From positions 1 to 32,814 of the IMG/VR virus record IMGVR_UViG_3300023116_000187: a stretch of DNA of 32,814 nt. One strand, 5' to 3'. The DNA is from a virus. The notes beneath the pieces were generated by a model. The model was given only the letters and a program-made list of their open reading frames with translations, had not been told where the DNA came from and did no database searches. Below, in pieces: positions 1 to 8,100 of this stretch. Both the position numbers and the translations under genes were made by a program. Numbering within the stretch: position 1 is the stretch's first letter; each line of letters begins with the position of its first letter.

Positions 1-1
1 A

Positions 2-64
2 CAGTTTGTGATGCTGTCCCTTGACAATGTTGGGGGACAGTGTTATACTTATTTGGCAGTCTAA
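2..64 (+). CDS. Possible 3' end of an upstream gene (partial)
   Basis: A frame is open from the left edge to a TAA at 62-64 and encodes about 20 residues ending in CYTYLAV. It would be the last codons of a gene that starts outside the window. The fragment is too short to recognise and could be chance. A promoter-like sequence (21-49) lies inside it. The better-supported promoter at 592-620 similarly overlaps the stop codon of the gene before it, which gives slight support for a gene end here. Confidence 0.25.
   Translation, partial: QFVMLSLDNVGGQCYTYLAV
14..40. repeat. Inverted repeat flanking a -35 box
   Basis: CTGTCCC at 14-20 and GGGACAG at 34-40 are perfect 7-base inverted arms with a 13-base spacer. 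The spacer contains the TTGACA of the putative promoter at 21-49. This could be an operator-like site or an RNA hairpin from transcription entering from the left. Its function is not shown. Confidence 0.4.
21..49 (+). promoter_or_regulatory. Sigma70-type promoter (probable early promoter)
   Basis: TTGACA at 21-26 is followed by exactly 17 bases and then TATACT at 44-49. The -35 is perfect and the -10 matches consensus at 5 of 6 positions. Transcription would start near 56 and read into the small genes at 217 and 353. T4-like marine phages use host sigma70-type promoters for early genes, so an early role is inferred. Confidence 0.6.
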
Positions 65-216
65 TTAGTCTGAGCGTATCCTACCCTGCCTGGCTTAGTG
101 GTTATAAGGTATAAGGTAACCCCCCCCTTTCGAAAAAAGCAAACTACCCTAACCTACAAAAGGATACATCCAGGAGCTCTTTCTAAACCTCTTTATAAAA
201 AAAATTTCCAGATACT
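65..216 (+). other. Apparently non-coding leader region
   Basis: No convincing ORF or structured RNA is visible here. The stretch has a tandem heptamer ATAAGGT (104-110 and 111-117), a run of eight C at 120-127 that is unusual in this AT-rich sequence and prone to length errors, and an A/T-rich stretch with TATAAAAA at 194-201. That octamer differs from the T4-like late consensus TATAAATA at one base and lies 15 bases before the start at 217. Confidence 0.4.
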
Positions 217-363
217 ATGAGACACTCTGAAACCCCTTATTGGAATTTCTGGAGGGTACTTTTAGTTGGGTGGATGATAAGATTTCCTGGACTATTAAGG
301 GTCCCCATTGTGCTGTTCTTTGGAACAATGTTAATGGTAATTCTATATAAAAATGGAAGTTGA
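217..363 (+). CDS. Small single-span membrane protein, unknown function
   Basis: A 48-residue ORF starts at ATG 217 and stops at TGA 361-363. Residues 1-10 are polar. Residues about 11-44 are strongly hydrophobic and aromatic (NFWRVLLVGWMIRF, then PIVLFFGTMLMVILY), and the protein ends in a short polar tail (KNGS). This looks like one transmembrane segment with a preceding amphipathic stretch. There is no in-frame ATG upstream before stops at 196 and 184, so 217 is the natural start, but no Shine-Dalgarno is visible. The end overlaps the next start (353) by 11 bases, which suggests translational coupling. It lies downstream of the promoter at 21-49. Small membrane proteins are common in early or accessory regions of T4-like phages. 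I do not recognise the family and the function is unknown. Confidence 0.55.
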   Translation: MRHSETPYWNFWRVLLVGWMIRFPGLLRVPIVLFFGTMLMVILYKNGS

Positions 364-595
364 TTCAAGGTATATGAAAAAAATTCCCCAGAAAAATTTA
401 CCCCCTTCAAAGGTTTTTCACATATACTTGAAGGATCGTTGTGTATTGCATTCATTGAGTGAAGATCAGTTTAGAAACAACTGGGAGTTACTCAATAATC
501 TTGTAGGAGTAATGAAGACAGATTATACTACTGATGATTTGTCTTATGAGGAAGTAGAGCAACCTTCAAAGGAACTCAAAGAGGGATCTTATTGA
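353..595 (+). CDS. Conserved small phage protein of unknown function
   Basis: An 80-residue, mildly acidic protein. The core FHIYLKDRCVLHSLSEDQF, followed by a WELLNNLVGVMKTDY segment and DDLSYEE, resembles small conserved hypothetical proteins that I associate with marine T4-like phages; this rests on memory only. The start is uncertain. ATG 353 overlaps the previous gene by 11 bases. ATG 374 would trim seven residues and has AAGG only 3 bases upstream. The core begins after residue 20, so either start keeps it. The stop codon TGA at 593-595 is embedded in the -35 box of the next promoter. No catalytic motif or membrane segment is visible. Confidence 0.7.
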   Translation: MEVDSRYMKKIPQKNLPPSKVFHIYLKDRCVLHSLSEDQFRNNWELLNNLVGVMKTDYTTDDLSYEEVEQPSKELKEGSY

Positions 596-620
596 CACCC
601 ACTAAATACTGACATATAAT
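592..620 (+). promoter_or_regulatory. Perfect-consensus sigma70 promoter
   Basis: TTGACA at 592-597, a spacer of exactly 17 bases, and TATAAT at 615-620 match the bacterial housekeeping consensus at 12 of 12 positions. Transcription should start near 627, about 20 bases before the glycosyltransferase start at 648. The -35 overlaps the stop codon of the upstream gene. A late-promoter motif (601-608) lies inside the spacer. Confidence 0.85.
601..608 (+). promoter_or_regulatory. T4-like late-promoter motif ACTAAATA
   Basis: This octamer matches the motif found before the structural units of the window (T4 late consensus TATAAATA). It lies in the spacer of the sigma70 promoter. It is 39 bases from the next start codon, farther than the 17-26 bases seen at the other copies, so its use is less certain. 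Confidence 0.45.
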
Positions 621-647
621 ATTCATTGAATGGAGTGATTCTAATTC

Positions 648-1454
648 ATGGCTAAAGGATTTACAGTCAAAGCATCTAAACCCAATACTAAGCAAGAGAA
701 AGAATGGGATTATGATGCAATCAAAGAAAGGATGCGAGGCAAGGCAATTGTCTTTTGTCTTCCTGGGCGTGGTTGTTCATATGCCTTTATGAAGAACTTT
801 GTACAATTGTGTTTTGATCTTGTACAAAATCAGATGAGTATTCAGATTTCTCAGGATTATTCATCTATGGTAAACTTTGCACGTTGTAAGTGTCTTGGTG
901 CAAATGTTCTAAGGGGACCTGATCAGATTCCTTGGGATGGTAAGTTACAGTATGACTATCAGTTATGGATTGATAGTGATATTATGTTTAATAGTGAAAA
1001 GTTCTGGCAACTATGTGATCTTGCACTACCTGCAGAAGCAGTCAATGAAGATGGTAGTGTAGACCCTGAGAAGGAACATCCTATCTCTGCTGGTTGGTAT
1101 TCCACAGAAGACGGGAGAACCACCTCAGTTGCACACTGGTTGGAAGAGGATGACTTCAGGAACAATGGTGGTGTAATGAACCATGAGATGGTTGATGGCA
1201 TTCAAAAGCGTAAGAGTCCTTTCACTGTGGATTACACAGGTTTTGGTTGGGTACTGATCAAGAATGGTGTATTTGAGCACTCTGAGATGAAGTATCCATG
1301 GTTTGCACCTAAGATGCAAGTCTTTGAATCTGGTGCAGTACAGGACATGTGTGGTGAGGATGTCAGTTTCTGTCTTGATGCTATTGAGGCAGGCTTTGAG
1401 ATCTGGTGCGACCCCCGCATACGCGTTGGGCACGAAAAAACTCGGGTTATTTGA
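648..1454 (+). CDS. GT-A fold glycosyltransferase-like protein
   Basis: A 268-residue protein. A hydrophobic strand IVFCLPGRGCSY (residues 34-45) follows a polar N-terminus. The stretch YQLWIDSDIMF carries a DxD-type motif (D109, S110, D111) typical of metal- and sugar-nucleotide-binding GT-A glycosyltransferases. Near the C-terminus GEDVSFCLDAIEAGF (from residue 236) and GHEK (261-264, with H262 a candidate metal ligand) match the usual acidic and histidine elements of the fold. No membrane segment is seen, so it is probably cytoplasmic. The acceptor (virion protein, DNA or host surface sugar) cannot be told from sequence. It follows a perfect sigma70 promoter and shares a unit with the 48-residue basic protein at 1472, which points to early expression. 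The fold assignment rests on motifs and general family resemblance. Confidence 0.8.
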   Translation: MAKGFTVKASKPNTKQEKEWDYDAIKERMRGKAIVFCLPGRGCSYAFMKNFVQLCFDLVQNQMSIQISQDYSSMVNFARCKCLGANVLRGPDQIPWDGKLQYDYQLWIDSDIMFNSEKFWQLCDLALPAEAVNEDGSVDPEKEHPISAGWYSTEDGRTTSVAHWLEEDDFRNNGGVMNHEMVDGIQKRKSPFTVDYTGFGWVLIKNGVFEHSEMKYPWFAPKMQVFESGAVQDMCGEDVSFCLDAIEAGFEIWCDPRIRVGHEKTRVI

Positions 1455-1471
1455 TTTAAGGGAGATTAATT

Positions 1472-1618
1472 ATGGCAAAGCGTCCTTCACTGACTGGTGC
1501 AAAACAGATTGAGTCCAAACCCAAGAAAACTCGTCAAGGGTGTGGTCAACATACTAAGTATGCAGCAAGTAGTCGTAATGCAAAGCGCAAGCGTTATCGC
1601 GGTCAAGGAAAAGGTTGA
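1472..1618 (+). CDS. Small basic conserved protein (48 residues)
   Basis: ATG 1472 is preceded by a strong Shine-Dalgarno AAGGGAG (1458-1464, 7-base spacing), and the ORF ends at TGA 1616-1618 immediately before a terminator. The product is very basic: a KPKKTRQGCGQHTKY stretch in the middle, then SRNAKRKRYRGQGKG at the end. It resembles tiny Lys/Arg/Gly-rich conserved proteins of marine T4-like phages whose function I do not know. The charge would suit binding to nucleic acid or to an acidic protein, but there is no recognised domain. It begins 17 bases after the glycosyltransferase stop and is almost certainly co-transcribed with it. It is short enough for a length cut-off to miss, but the RBS and terminator context support it. 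Confidence 0.8.
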   Translation: MAKRPSLTGAKQIESKPKKTRQGCGQHTKYAASSRNAKRKRYRGQGKG

Positions 1619-1621
1619 TAT

Positions 1622-1651
1622 AGAGAGGGGGTCTTAGGACCCTCTTTTTTT
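1622..1651 (+). terminator. Rho-independent terminator
   Basis: A 10-bp stem (arms 1624-1633 and 1638-1647, with two G-T pairs) has a TTAG loop (1634-1637) and runs into a T tract to 1651. It begins four bases after the stop of the 48-residue gene and closes the glycosyltransferase unit. Confidence 0.9.
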
Positions 1652-1687
1652 GTTTATAGATATGATAAGGATCCCTTTTACTCCTTT

Positions 1688-2407
1688 ATGTCTTGTTTAA
1701 TTACTAACTTACCATCTGTTGAGGTATGGGTAAGGAAAGAGTACCTTACTGACCATCAGAGTGGTCATGGGGAGTTTGTAAAGGGTGTATGGGTATCTGC
1801 TAAGAGTATTCCAGGGCGTGCGTTTTACTTTGAGACTTATCTACCAGAGTATGGTGCAATGTATGATAAGTTACCTATTAGTGCATTTCTAAGTAGACCA
1901 GAACTACCTGATCCTGATATGAGTTTACCTAACCTACAGTTTTGGAACTGTATGGATTATGGGGTAGTTAGTATTGATAAGAAGTTCATTGGTAGTATGG
2001 ACTTTGAATGTTATACCAGAGATCATGGTACTATGATGGGAACTTATGTTTGTACCATTGATAATTACCATCATGACCCTGATTATGTTGATTGGGCAAC
2101 CAGTGAGAACCCTGCAGAACACAAGTCACATAATTTAATTGAACTGGTCAATGGACAGTATTGTTTGTATCCTAATAATAGACTTAGAATCTATGATAAT
2201 AGTTTGACACCTAAGGAACCAAAGATGCCTGACTTCAAGGTTTCTACACAGTACTATCAGGTAGAGTGTGGATATGATAAACTTGGTATGGGTGATGAAG
2301 AAGAATACTTCTGGAAGACAGCAAAAGAAAGGGATAGCAACCCCTTAAAAAGTTCTGTTCAACCTGATCAGGAGAAAACAGATGGCAAACAATCCCAATC
2401 CAGATAG
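1688..2407 (+). CDS. Conserved phage protein of unknown function (239 residues)
   Basis: A soluble protein with no signal peptide or membrane span. The N-terminal part (residues 1-80) is rich in Tyr, Trp and Pro. A conserved-looking central block includes DHGTMMGTYVCTIDNYHHD, then NPAEHKSHNLIEL and YPNNRLRIYD. The C-terminus is polar and Gln/Lys-rich, probably disordered. The central block resembles hypothetical proteins of marine T4-like phages next to gp25, from memory; I cannot name a function. No Shine-Dalgarno is clear before ATG 1688. A lone -10-like TATGAT lies at 1661-1666 without a good -35, and the preceding terminator means it needs its own promoter or readthrough. Its last 26 bases overlap the next gene in the +1 frame, so the two are probably translationally coupled. 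Confidence 0.8.
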   Translation: MSCLITNLPSVEVWVRKEYLTDHQSGHGEFVKGVWVSAKSIPGRAFYFETYLPEYGAMYDKLPISAFLSRPELPDPDMSLPNLQFWNCMDYGVVSIDKKFIGSMDFECYTRDHGTMMGTYVCTIDNYHHDPDYVDWATSENPAEHKSHNLIELVNGQYCLYPNNRLRIYDNSLTPKEPKMPDFKVSTQYYQVECGYDKLGMGDEEEYFWKTAKERDSNPLKSSVQPDQEKTDGKQSQSR

Positions 2408-2627
2408 GGATGTAGAATACATGTATGAGCAATGGGGCACTGATGGATTAATTACTGACTACCATAGAAATCCTCAGAGAATGCTTCGTGAGATTGCTAA
2501 TGATGATCTAACACCTAAGAAGCATGACTTTGCCATTCAAAAGGAATTGCATGAAAAGATTCGTAATGATGATGATTATGATGACTGGGAGTATGGGACT
2601 GAACCTATTCCATTATCTGAGTTTTAG
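2382..2627 (+). CDS. Small acidic protein of unknown function
   Basis: An 81-residue protein starting at ATG 2382 with AGGAG at 2370-2374 (7-base spacing) inside the end of the upstream gene. It is polar and acidic, with an Asp-rich run near the C-terminus (NDDDYDDWEYG, about residues 62-72). The middle (YHRNPQRMLREIANDD) is probably helical. There are no membrane segments, cysteines or catalytic motifs. The 26-base overlap with the previous gene suggests co-translation with it. It ends just before the late-promoter motif that opens the baseplate unit. The family is not recognised. Confidence 0.75.
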   Translation: MANNPNPDRDVEYMYEQWGTDGLITDYHRNPQRMLREIANDDLTPKKHDFAIQKELHEKIRNDDDYDDWEYGTEPIPLSEF

Positions 2628-2629
2628 TG

Positions 2630-2637
2630 TCTAAATA
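2630..2637 (+). promoter_or_regulatory. T4-like late-promoter motif TCTAAATA
   Basis: The motif ends 26 bases before the gp25 start, the spacing seen at the other copies (17-26 bases). It opens the gp25-gp6-gp7-like unit. A second, weaker match (TTAAATA, 2657-2663) abuts the start codon and is probably coincidental. Confidence 0.7.
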
Positions 2638-2663
2638 ATGGCAGTATTCTTGTGTGTTAAATA

Positions 2664-3065
2664 GTGCCTGTTGAAAGAATCAGTAAAGGATTCAAAGACA
2701 TTAGTGGTTCTTTTCAGATCAATCCTCTCAATGAGGACTTAATTGCTCTGAAGAATGAGACTGCTATTGCCAGGTCACTTCGTAATTTGGTACTAACTGA
2801 GAAAGGAGAGCGTCCCTTTGCACCTAATCTTGGGTGTGGTGTGAATGCTCTCCTTTTTGAAAATATGGATAGTATTACTGCCTCTGTAGTTCGTGATGAG
2901 ATTGTACAAACAATTGAAAACCATGAACCAAGAGTTGATTTGATTGATGTATTTGTTGATCCAGACTTTGATGGAAATGAATTGAACGTTACAGTTCAGT
3001 ATTATATTGTTGGTGCAGACATACCACCACAAGAATTAACATTCGCATTGCAGCCCACTAGGTAA
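2664..3065 (+). CDS. 25: Baseplate wedge subunit gp25
   Basis: A 133-residue protein, almost the length of T4 gp25 (132). The N-terminus (PVERISKGFKDISGSF), the ALKNETAIARSLRNL segment (about 28-42) and the EKGERPFAPNLGCGV segment (47-61) match the gp25/gpW lysozyme-like baseplate family. In T4, gp25 sits at the sheath-baseplate interface, contacts gp6 and gp53, and nucleates sheath assembly. The start is GTG 2664, chosen because homologues begin MPVER. No Shine-Dalgarno is visible and the leader is A/T-rich, as for other genes behind the late motif. The stop TAA abuts the gp6 ATG directly. Confidence 0.95.
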   Translation: MPVERISKGFKDISGSFQINPLNEDLIALKNETAIARSLRNLVLTEKGERPFAPNLGCGVNALLFENMDSITASVVRDEIVQTIENHEPRVDLIDVFVDPDFDGNELNVTVQYYIVGADIPPQELTFALQPTR

Positions 3066-5117
3066 ATGCCTCTAGTAAATTTTAGTAACTTAGACTTTGA
3101 TCAGATTAAAGTTTCCATTAGGGATTACCTAAAGGCGAACTCTAATTTTACTGACTATGATTATGAAGGGTCCAACCTTTCCACTATTATTGATGCGTTA
3201 GCATATAACACATATATTAATTCTTATAATGCTAACATGGTCACCAATGAGGTGTTCATTGATAGCGCCACTTTGAGAGAGAATATTGTTTCTCTGGCAA
3301 GAAATATTGGTTATGTTCCAAGATCAAGAAAAGCAGCAAGAGCAAACATTTCTTTTCTTGTTGATGCTTCCAGCACCAATGCAGTCACTTTAACTCTCAG
3401 AGCTGGTTTGGTATTGACCACTGCAAATACCTTTGGAAATACCAGCTATACCTTCTCTATACCCTCTGATATTACTGTTCCAGTAGATAGCACTGGACTG
3501 GCTCTATTTAACAATATAGAGGTGTATGAAGGTACTTACATTCAACAAGCATTTACTTATACCTCAAGAAATCCAAATCAGAAGTTCATTCTGAATAATG
3601 CGGGAATTGATACATCACTCTTGACTGTTGTTGTAAGAGAATCTCAATCATCATCAGTGTCACGTAAGTATAGGTTGGCAGATAGTTTATTTGAGGTTAC
3701 TTCCACATCTCCAGTTTATTTTATTCAAGAAATTTCTGATGAGAGATATGAACTCTTGTTTGGTGATGGCGTATTTGGACAAGCACTGGAAGATCCAAAC
3801 TATGTCACAGTAGGTTATATTATTTCTAATGGTGCAGAAGGAAATAATCTCAATAACTTCTCATTTGCTGGTAGAATTGTAGATAATAATGGAACAGTGG
3901 TAACTAATGGCATTTCATTGATTACTACAAATCAAACTTCTTATGGTGGAAAATCAATTGAATCAGTAAACTCTATCAAGAAGTATTCTACACAGATCTA
4001 TGCTTCTCAAAATAGAGCAGTGACTGCAGCAGATTATGAAGCAATCATTCCAACCATCTATGCAGAAACTGAATCTGTATCTGCATTTGGTGGTGAGGAT
4101 TTGAACCCACCAGCATATGGAAAGGTTTTTGTAAGCATCAAACCTTATAATGGAGTTTTCCTTTCATCAAACATTAAAGATAACATCAAACAACAGTTGA
4201 AAAGATATACAATTGCAGGAATTGTTCCTGAGATTGTTGATTTGAAATATCTCTATGTTGAGGCAGTCAGTAATGTTTATTACAATACCAACCTTGCACC
4301 TTCTGCTGCAAGTGTTAGATCAATTATATCATCAAATATTGTCAATTACTCAAACTCAACTGACCTTAATAAGTTTGGTGCAAGATTCAAATACAGTAAA
4401 TATCAAAATGTAATTGATAATAGTCATGAAGCTATAACTTCCAACATCTCAACCATAACAATGAGAAGAGATATGGAAGCTAGATTAAATCAGTTTGCTG
4501 AATATGAAATATGCTTTGGTAATAGGTTTTATGTGAAAAACCATGGTCACTCAGGAGCCATGAGTGGAACTGTTATTGGTTATAATATTAAATCATCTGG
4601 ATTCACTGTTAGTGGAATTAATGGAACTGTTTATCTTGGAGATCAAGCAAATTCAGATCTTAAGACAGGTAGTGTATTCTTGTTCAAACTCAATTCAGCA
4701 ACAGAACCTGTTGTTGTGAAGAGGAACATCGGAACTATTGACTATGAAAAGGGAGAAATTAAACTTAATCCGATTAATATCATTTCCACAAGAGTGGTAA
4801 GAGATATTCCTCTGATTGAGATTTCAGTGTCACCTTATTCTAATGATGTCATTGGTCTCCAAGACCTCTACATGCAGTTAGATAATTCTAATGTGACTGT
4901 CAATATGATTGCTGATAATATTGCTTCAGGAAATGATGTTTCTGGAACAAATTATAATGTTTCATCAAGTTATTCAAATGGCAGTTTGGTACGTGGTACA
5001 GCAGTTTTGGCAAACCCCAATACAACTTCTTCAACCACTACATCTACAATGGGCACTTCACAAACCTCGGTAAATAGTACTATCACTAGTACTAGTGGTT
5101 CCACTTATTCTTATTAA
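3066..5117 (+). CDS. 6: Baseplate wedge subunit gp6
   Basis: A 683-residue protein, close to T4 gp6 (660). The N-terminus contains an FTDYDYEGSNLSTIIDALAY segment typical of gp6, followed by YNANMVTNEVFIDSATLREN. The middle holds a baseplate-J-type region with TAADYEAIIPTIYAETESV and FGGEDLNPPAYGKVFVSI (about residues 320-360). gp6 forms the dimeric wedge ring that ties the baseplate periphery to the hub through gp25 and gp53. The last 60 or so residues are a low-complexity Ser/Thr tail ending in SGSTYSY, not typical of T4 gp6 and probably disordered or exposed. The gene starts on the base after the gp25 stop, so translation is coupled. Confidence 0.95.
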   Translation: MPLVNFSNLDFDQIKVSIRDYLKANSNFTDYDYEGSNLSTIIDALAYNTYINSYNANMVTNEVFIDSATLRENIVSLARNIGYVPRSRKAARANISFLVDASSTNAVTLTLRAGLVLTTANTFGNTSYTFSIPSDITVPVDSTGLALFNNIEVYEGTYIQQAFTYTSRNPNQKFILNNAGIDTSLLTVVVRESQSSSVSRKYRLADSLFEVTSTSPVYFIQEISDERYELLFGDGVFGQALEDPNYVTVGYIISNGAEGNNLNNFSFAGRIVDNNGTVVTNGISLITTNQTSYGGKSIESVNSIKKYSTQIYASQNRAVTAADYEAIIPTIYAETESVSAFGGEDLNPPAYGKVFVSIKPYNGVFLSSNIKDNIKQQLKRYTIAGIVPEIVDLKYLYVEAVSNVYYNTNLAPSAASVRSIISSNIVNYSNSTDLNKFGARFKYSKYQNVIDNSHEAITSNISTITMRRDMEARLNQFAEYEICFGNRFYVKNHGHSGAMSGTVIGYNIKSSGFTVSGINGTVYLGDQANSDLKTGSVFLFKLNSATEPVVVKRNIGTIDYEKGEIKLNPINIISTRVVRDIPLIEISVSPYSNDVIGLQDLYMQLDNSNVTVNMIADNIASGNDVSGTNYNVSSSYSNGSLVRGTAVLANPNTTSSTTTSTMGTSQTSVNSTITSTSGSTYSY

Positions 5118-5131
5118 GTAGCAGTCGATAA

Positions 5132-8100
5132 ATGGCAGTAGATAGAGTTCAATTCCAGGATATTGTTGCTAGCCAACTCCCACGTTATGTGAGAGAGGAC
5201 TTCCCTTTACTCACTAGTTTTCTAGAGCAATATTATATCTCCCAAGAGTATCAAGGGGGAGTGATTGATCTTGTATCAAATTTAGATCAGTATGTCAAAG
5301 TTGATGAGTTATATAATCTAAAAAATTCTACTGTCTTATTGTCTGACATATCTTATGGTGACACAACCATTGAAACCTCTTCTGTTGGTAATTTTACAGA
5401 AGGGTTCCCAGAAACTAATGGTTTAATCAAGATTGGCGATGAAATAATCAGATATGAATATAAAACTGACTCTTCCTTTGTCAACTGCACAAGAGGATTC
5501 AGTGGAGTTACGTCATATACTAAATCAAACCAACCAGATGAATTAGTATTTTCAACCTCTGATTCTGATGAGCATAGTTCAGGATCTACAATTTATAATC
5601 TAAATATCCTCTTCCTCCAGGAATTTTTTAAAAAACTTAAGAGACAAGTTGTTCCTGGTTTTTCTGATAGAAGTTTATACACTGGACTGGACCAAAGAAA
5701 CTTCATATACAACTCAGACAGTTTCTACAAGTCAAAAGGAACTGATGAATCTTTTGAAATTCTTTTCAGAGCATTATATGGTGTAGATGTAAAAGTCATT
5801 AAACCAACTGAGTATCTTCTTCGTCCATCTGATGCAAACTATAGAATTGTACAAAAATTAGTAGTTGAAGAAAAAACTGGAAATCCTTTAGATTTAACTA
5901 ACCTTACACTGTTTCAGGATCAAACTGGAGCAAGGGGTTCAGTAACTAATGTTGAGCAGATTCAATACGACCAAGGTCAATATTATAGATTGAGTGTTGA
6001 CTTTGGATATCAAAGGGATATTGATGTATCAGGAACTATTTTCAGTGAATTTATTCCAAATCCTGTAACCAAAATACTAAATTCAGTATCTTCTGGATCT
6101 ACTATTGTTGATGTAGATTCAACTGTTGGTTTTGGATCTACTGGATCTTTAATATCTCAAGATTCTGATGGAAATGATGTCACATTAACATATCTTGATA
6201 AGAATGACAATCAGTTTTTGAATGTAAGTGGAATCTATGGATCTTTGGGGAAAGGTATCAATATCCACGCAGATCAGTATGCGTATGCTTATGTTGGTAT
6301 TAATACCTTAGAAAAAATTGAAGTAAGAGTAACTGCTACTCTAAAAGATTTTAAAAAGAATGAGCAAACATATCTCTTCAAGAAAGATGATAAGATAAAT
6401 TTGCAATCAATTGGTATTGAGAAAAATGATGAGAAGTCTCAAAACTGGTTGTATAATGTTAAAACTAATTGGGAAGTTGAAAATGTAAAACTTCTTGATG
6501 CTACAGAAAATAGTTATGAAGTAACAACTTATGATGAAGTATTTTTATCTGAAAGATACAATGTCAATCTTATAGATGTAAGTAATAATAATTCAACAGT
6601 AACTGGAACTGTAAAAAGAGTTACAGGAAAGAGGACTTTTCAGGTAGATCTGTCCAGTTCTGTGACAGTTACTAATAGTTTCAAGGTAGAAAATCAACTC
6701 TTGAAGGGGAATTCAGGTACTTATCAAAATCTTGAAGATTTTCCTTGCAATGTTCAAAATGTTTACACAAATTATGAAGGGGAATATCTGGTAGCTTCTA
6801 ACTCTATTCCAAATTATAGTGTAGAATCTAATCCATACGATAGAAAAGTAACTTTCAGTGGAACCTTTAATGGTACTGATACCATTACTCTCACACCTTC
6901 CACAGACCATGGATTATATACTGGTGATGCTGTTTGGTACAAACCAGCAATCATTACTACAACTACCACAAATGCTGATGGAATAACAATCACAACTCAA
7001 AGTGAAGATAAACTCAGCAATGTGGATGAGGGTATTTTATATGTCTATAGAATTGATCAATCCAGAATCAAACTGTCAAGAAGCAGATCAGATCTTTTTG
7101 CAGGGAACTATGTGTCCTTGACAGGGACAGTTACGAATAATGAGTTAATCTACTATAACTTCTACAATAAGGAGTTATCCCCACAAAGAATCTACAGAAG
7201 TATTCTTCCACCTGTTAATAAGAGTGGAGAATACGCAACAGTTCCAGGATATACTGGAATGTTAATCAATGGTGTGGAAATTCTAAACTACAAATCCATT
7301 GACACTATTGCTTATGGTGATATCTTATCTTTTGATGCATCCAAAGGCGGAAGTGGATATGATGTAATTAATCCCCCAACGCTTCATATTACAGATCAAG
7401 TTGGAACAGGTGCCACAGGAACTTGTTGTGTAACTGGATCATTAAAGAGAATTGATATTATTGATAATGGATTTGATTATGTTGATAAACCAACCATTAG
7501 AATTTCTGGTGGAAATGGAACTGGTGCAGCAGCAGAACCAAATATGTCTGCTATTATACATTCAGTAAAATTCAATGCAGAAGCGGGAATTACTACTACA
7601 AATACTGTTGGTGTTGGAATTACAAATGATACCATTGGATTCTCTACTTTCCATAAGTTTGCTCAAAGCGAAAAGGTAGTATATATTTCCAATAATCTGA
7701 CAAATGTAGGTGGTCTTTCTACAGGAGCATCCTATTATGTCAATCTTGTAAATGACTACTCCATTCAACTTCACACAAAAGAATCTGATGCCACTTCTGG
7801 AATCAATACTGTCAGTTTGACCTCTCTTGGTTCTGGAATACAGAGGATACAATCTGCTCAAAGAAAGAATATTGTTTCAAGTATTGTAATAACTAATTCT
7901 GGAACTGGATATCAAAATAAAAAGAGAACTATACCAACCTCTGGAATCAACACCTCTCTTAATCAAATCAAGATCGTTGGTCATGGATATGAATCAAAGG
8001 AAATAATCAAATATACTGGATCAAATCTCTCTGGTGTTTCTACAACTAAGGATTACTATGTTGTTAAAGTTGATAATGACACATTCTCATTGTCTGAAGT

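Noticed and set aside
87-127. A tRNA-like 5' portion (a D-arm-like GGCTTAGTGGTTA stretch).
   Set aside because: No anticodon arm, T arm or acceptor pairing follows, and the sequence runs into poly-C.
237-455. A 72-codon minus-strand ORF.
   Set aside because: It is antisense to two better-supported plus-strand genes, has no promoter or Shine-Dalgarno, and its product has no recognisable feature.
1303-1512. A 69-codon plus-strand ORF across the end of the glycosyltransferase gene and the next start.
   Set aside because: It is out of frame with both real genes, and the strong Shine-Dalgarno at 1458-1464 belongs to ATG 1472.
1661-1666. TATGAT as a -10 box for the gene at 1688.
   Set aside because: No acceptable -35 lies 16-18 bases upstream; that position falls in the terminator hairpin.
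2638-2664. An 8-codon minicistron (ATG 2638) whose TAG overlaps the gp25 GTG start.
   Set aside because: Its ATG directly follows the late motif at 2630-2637 and would lie upstream of the expected transcription start, so it would not be in the late transcript. It has no Shine-Dalgarno.
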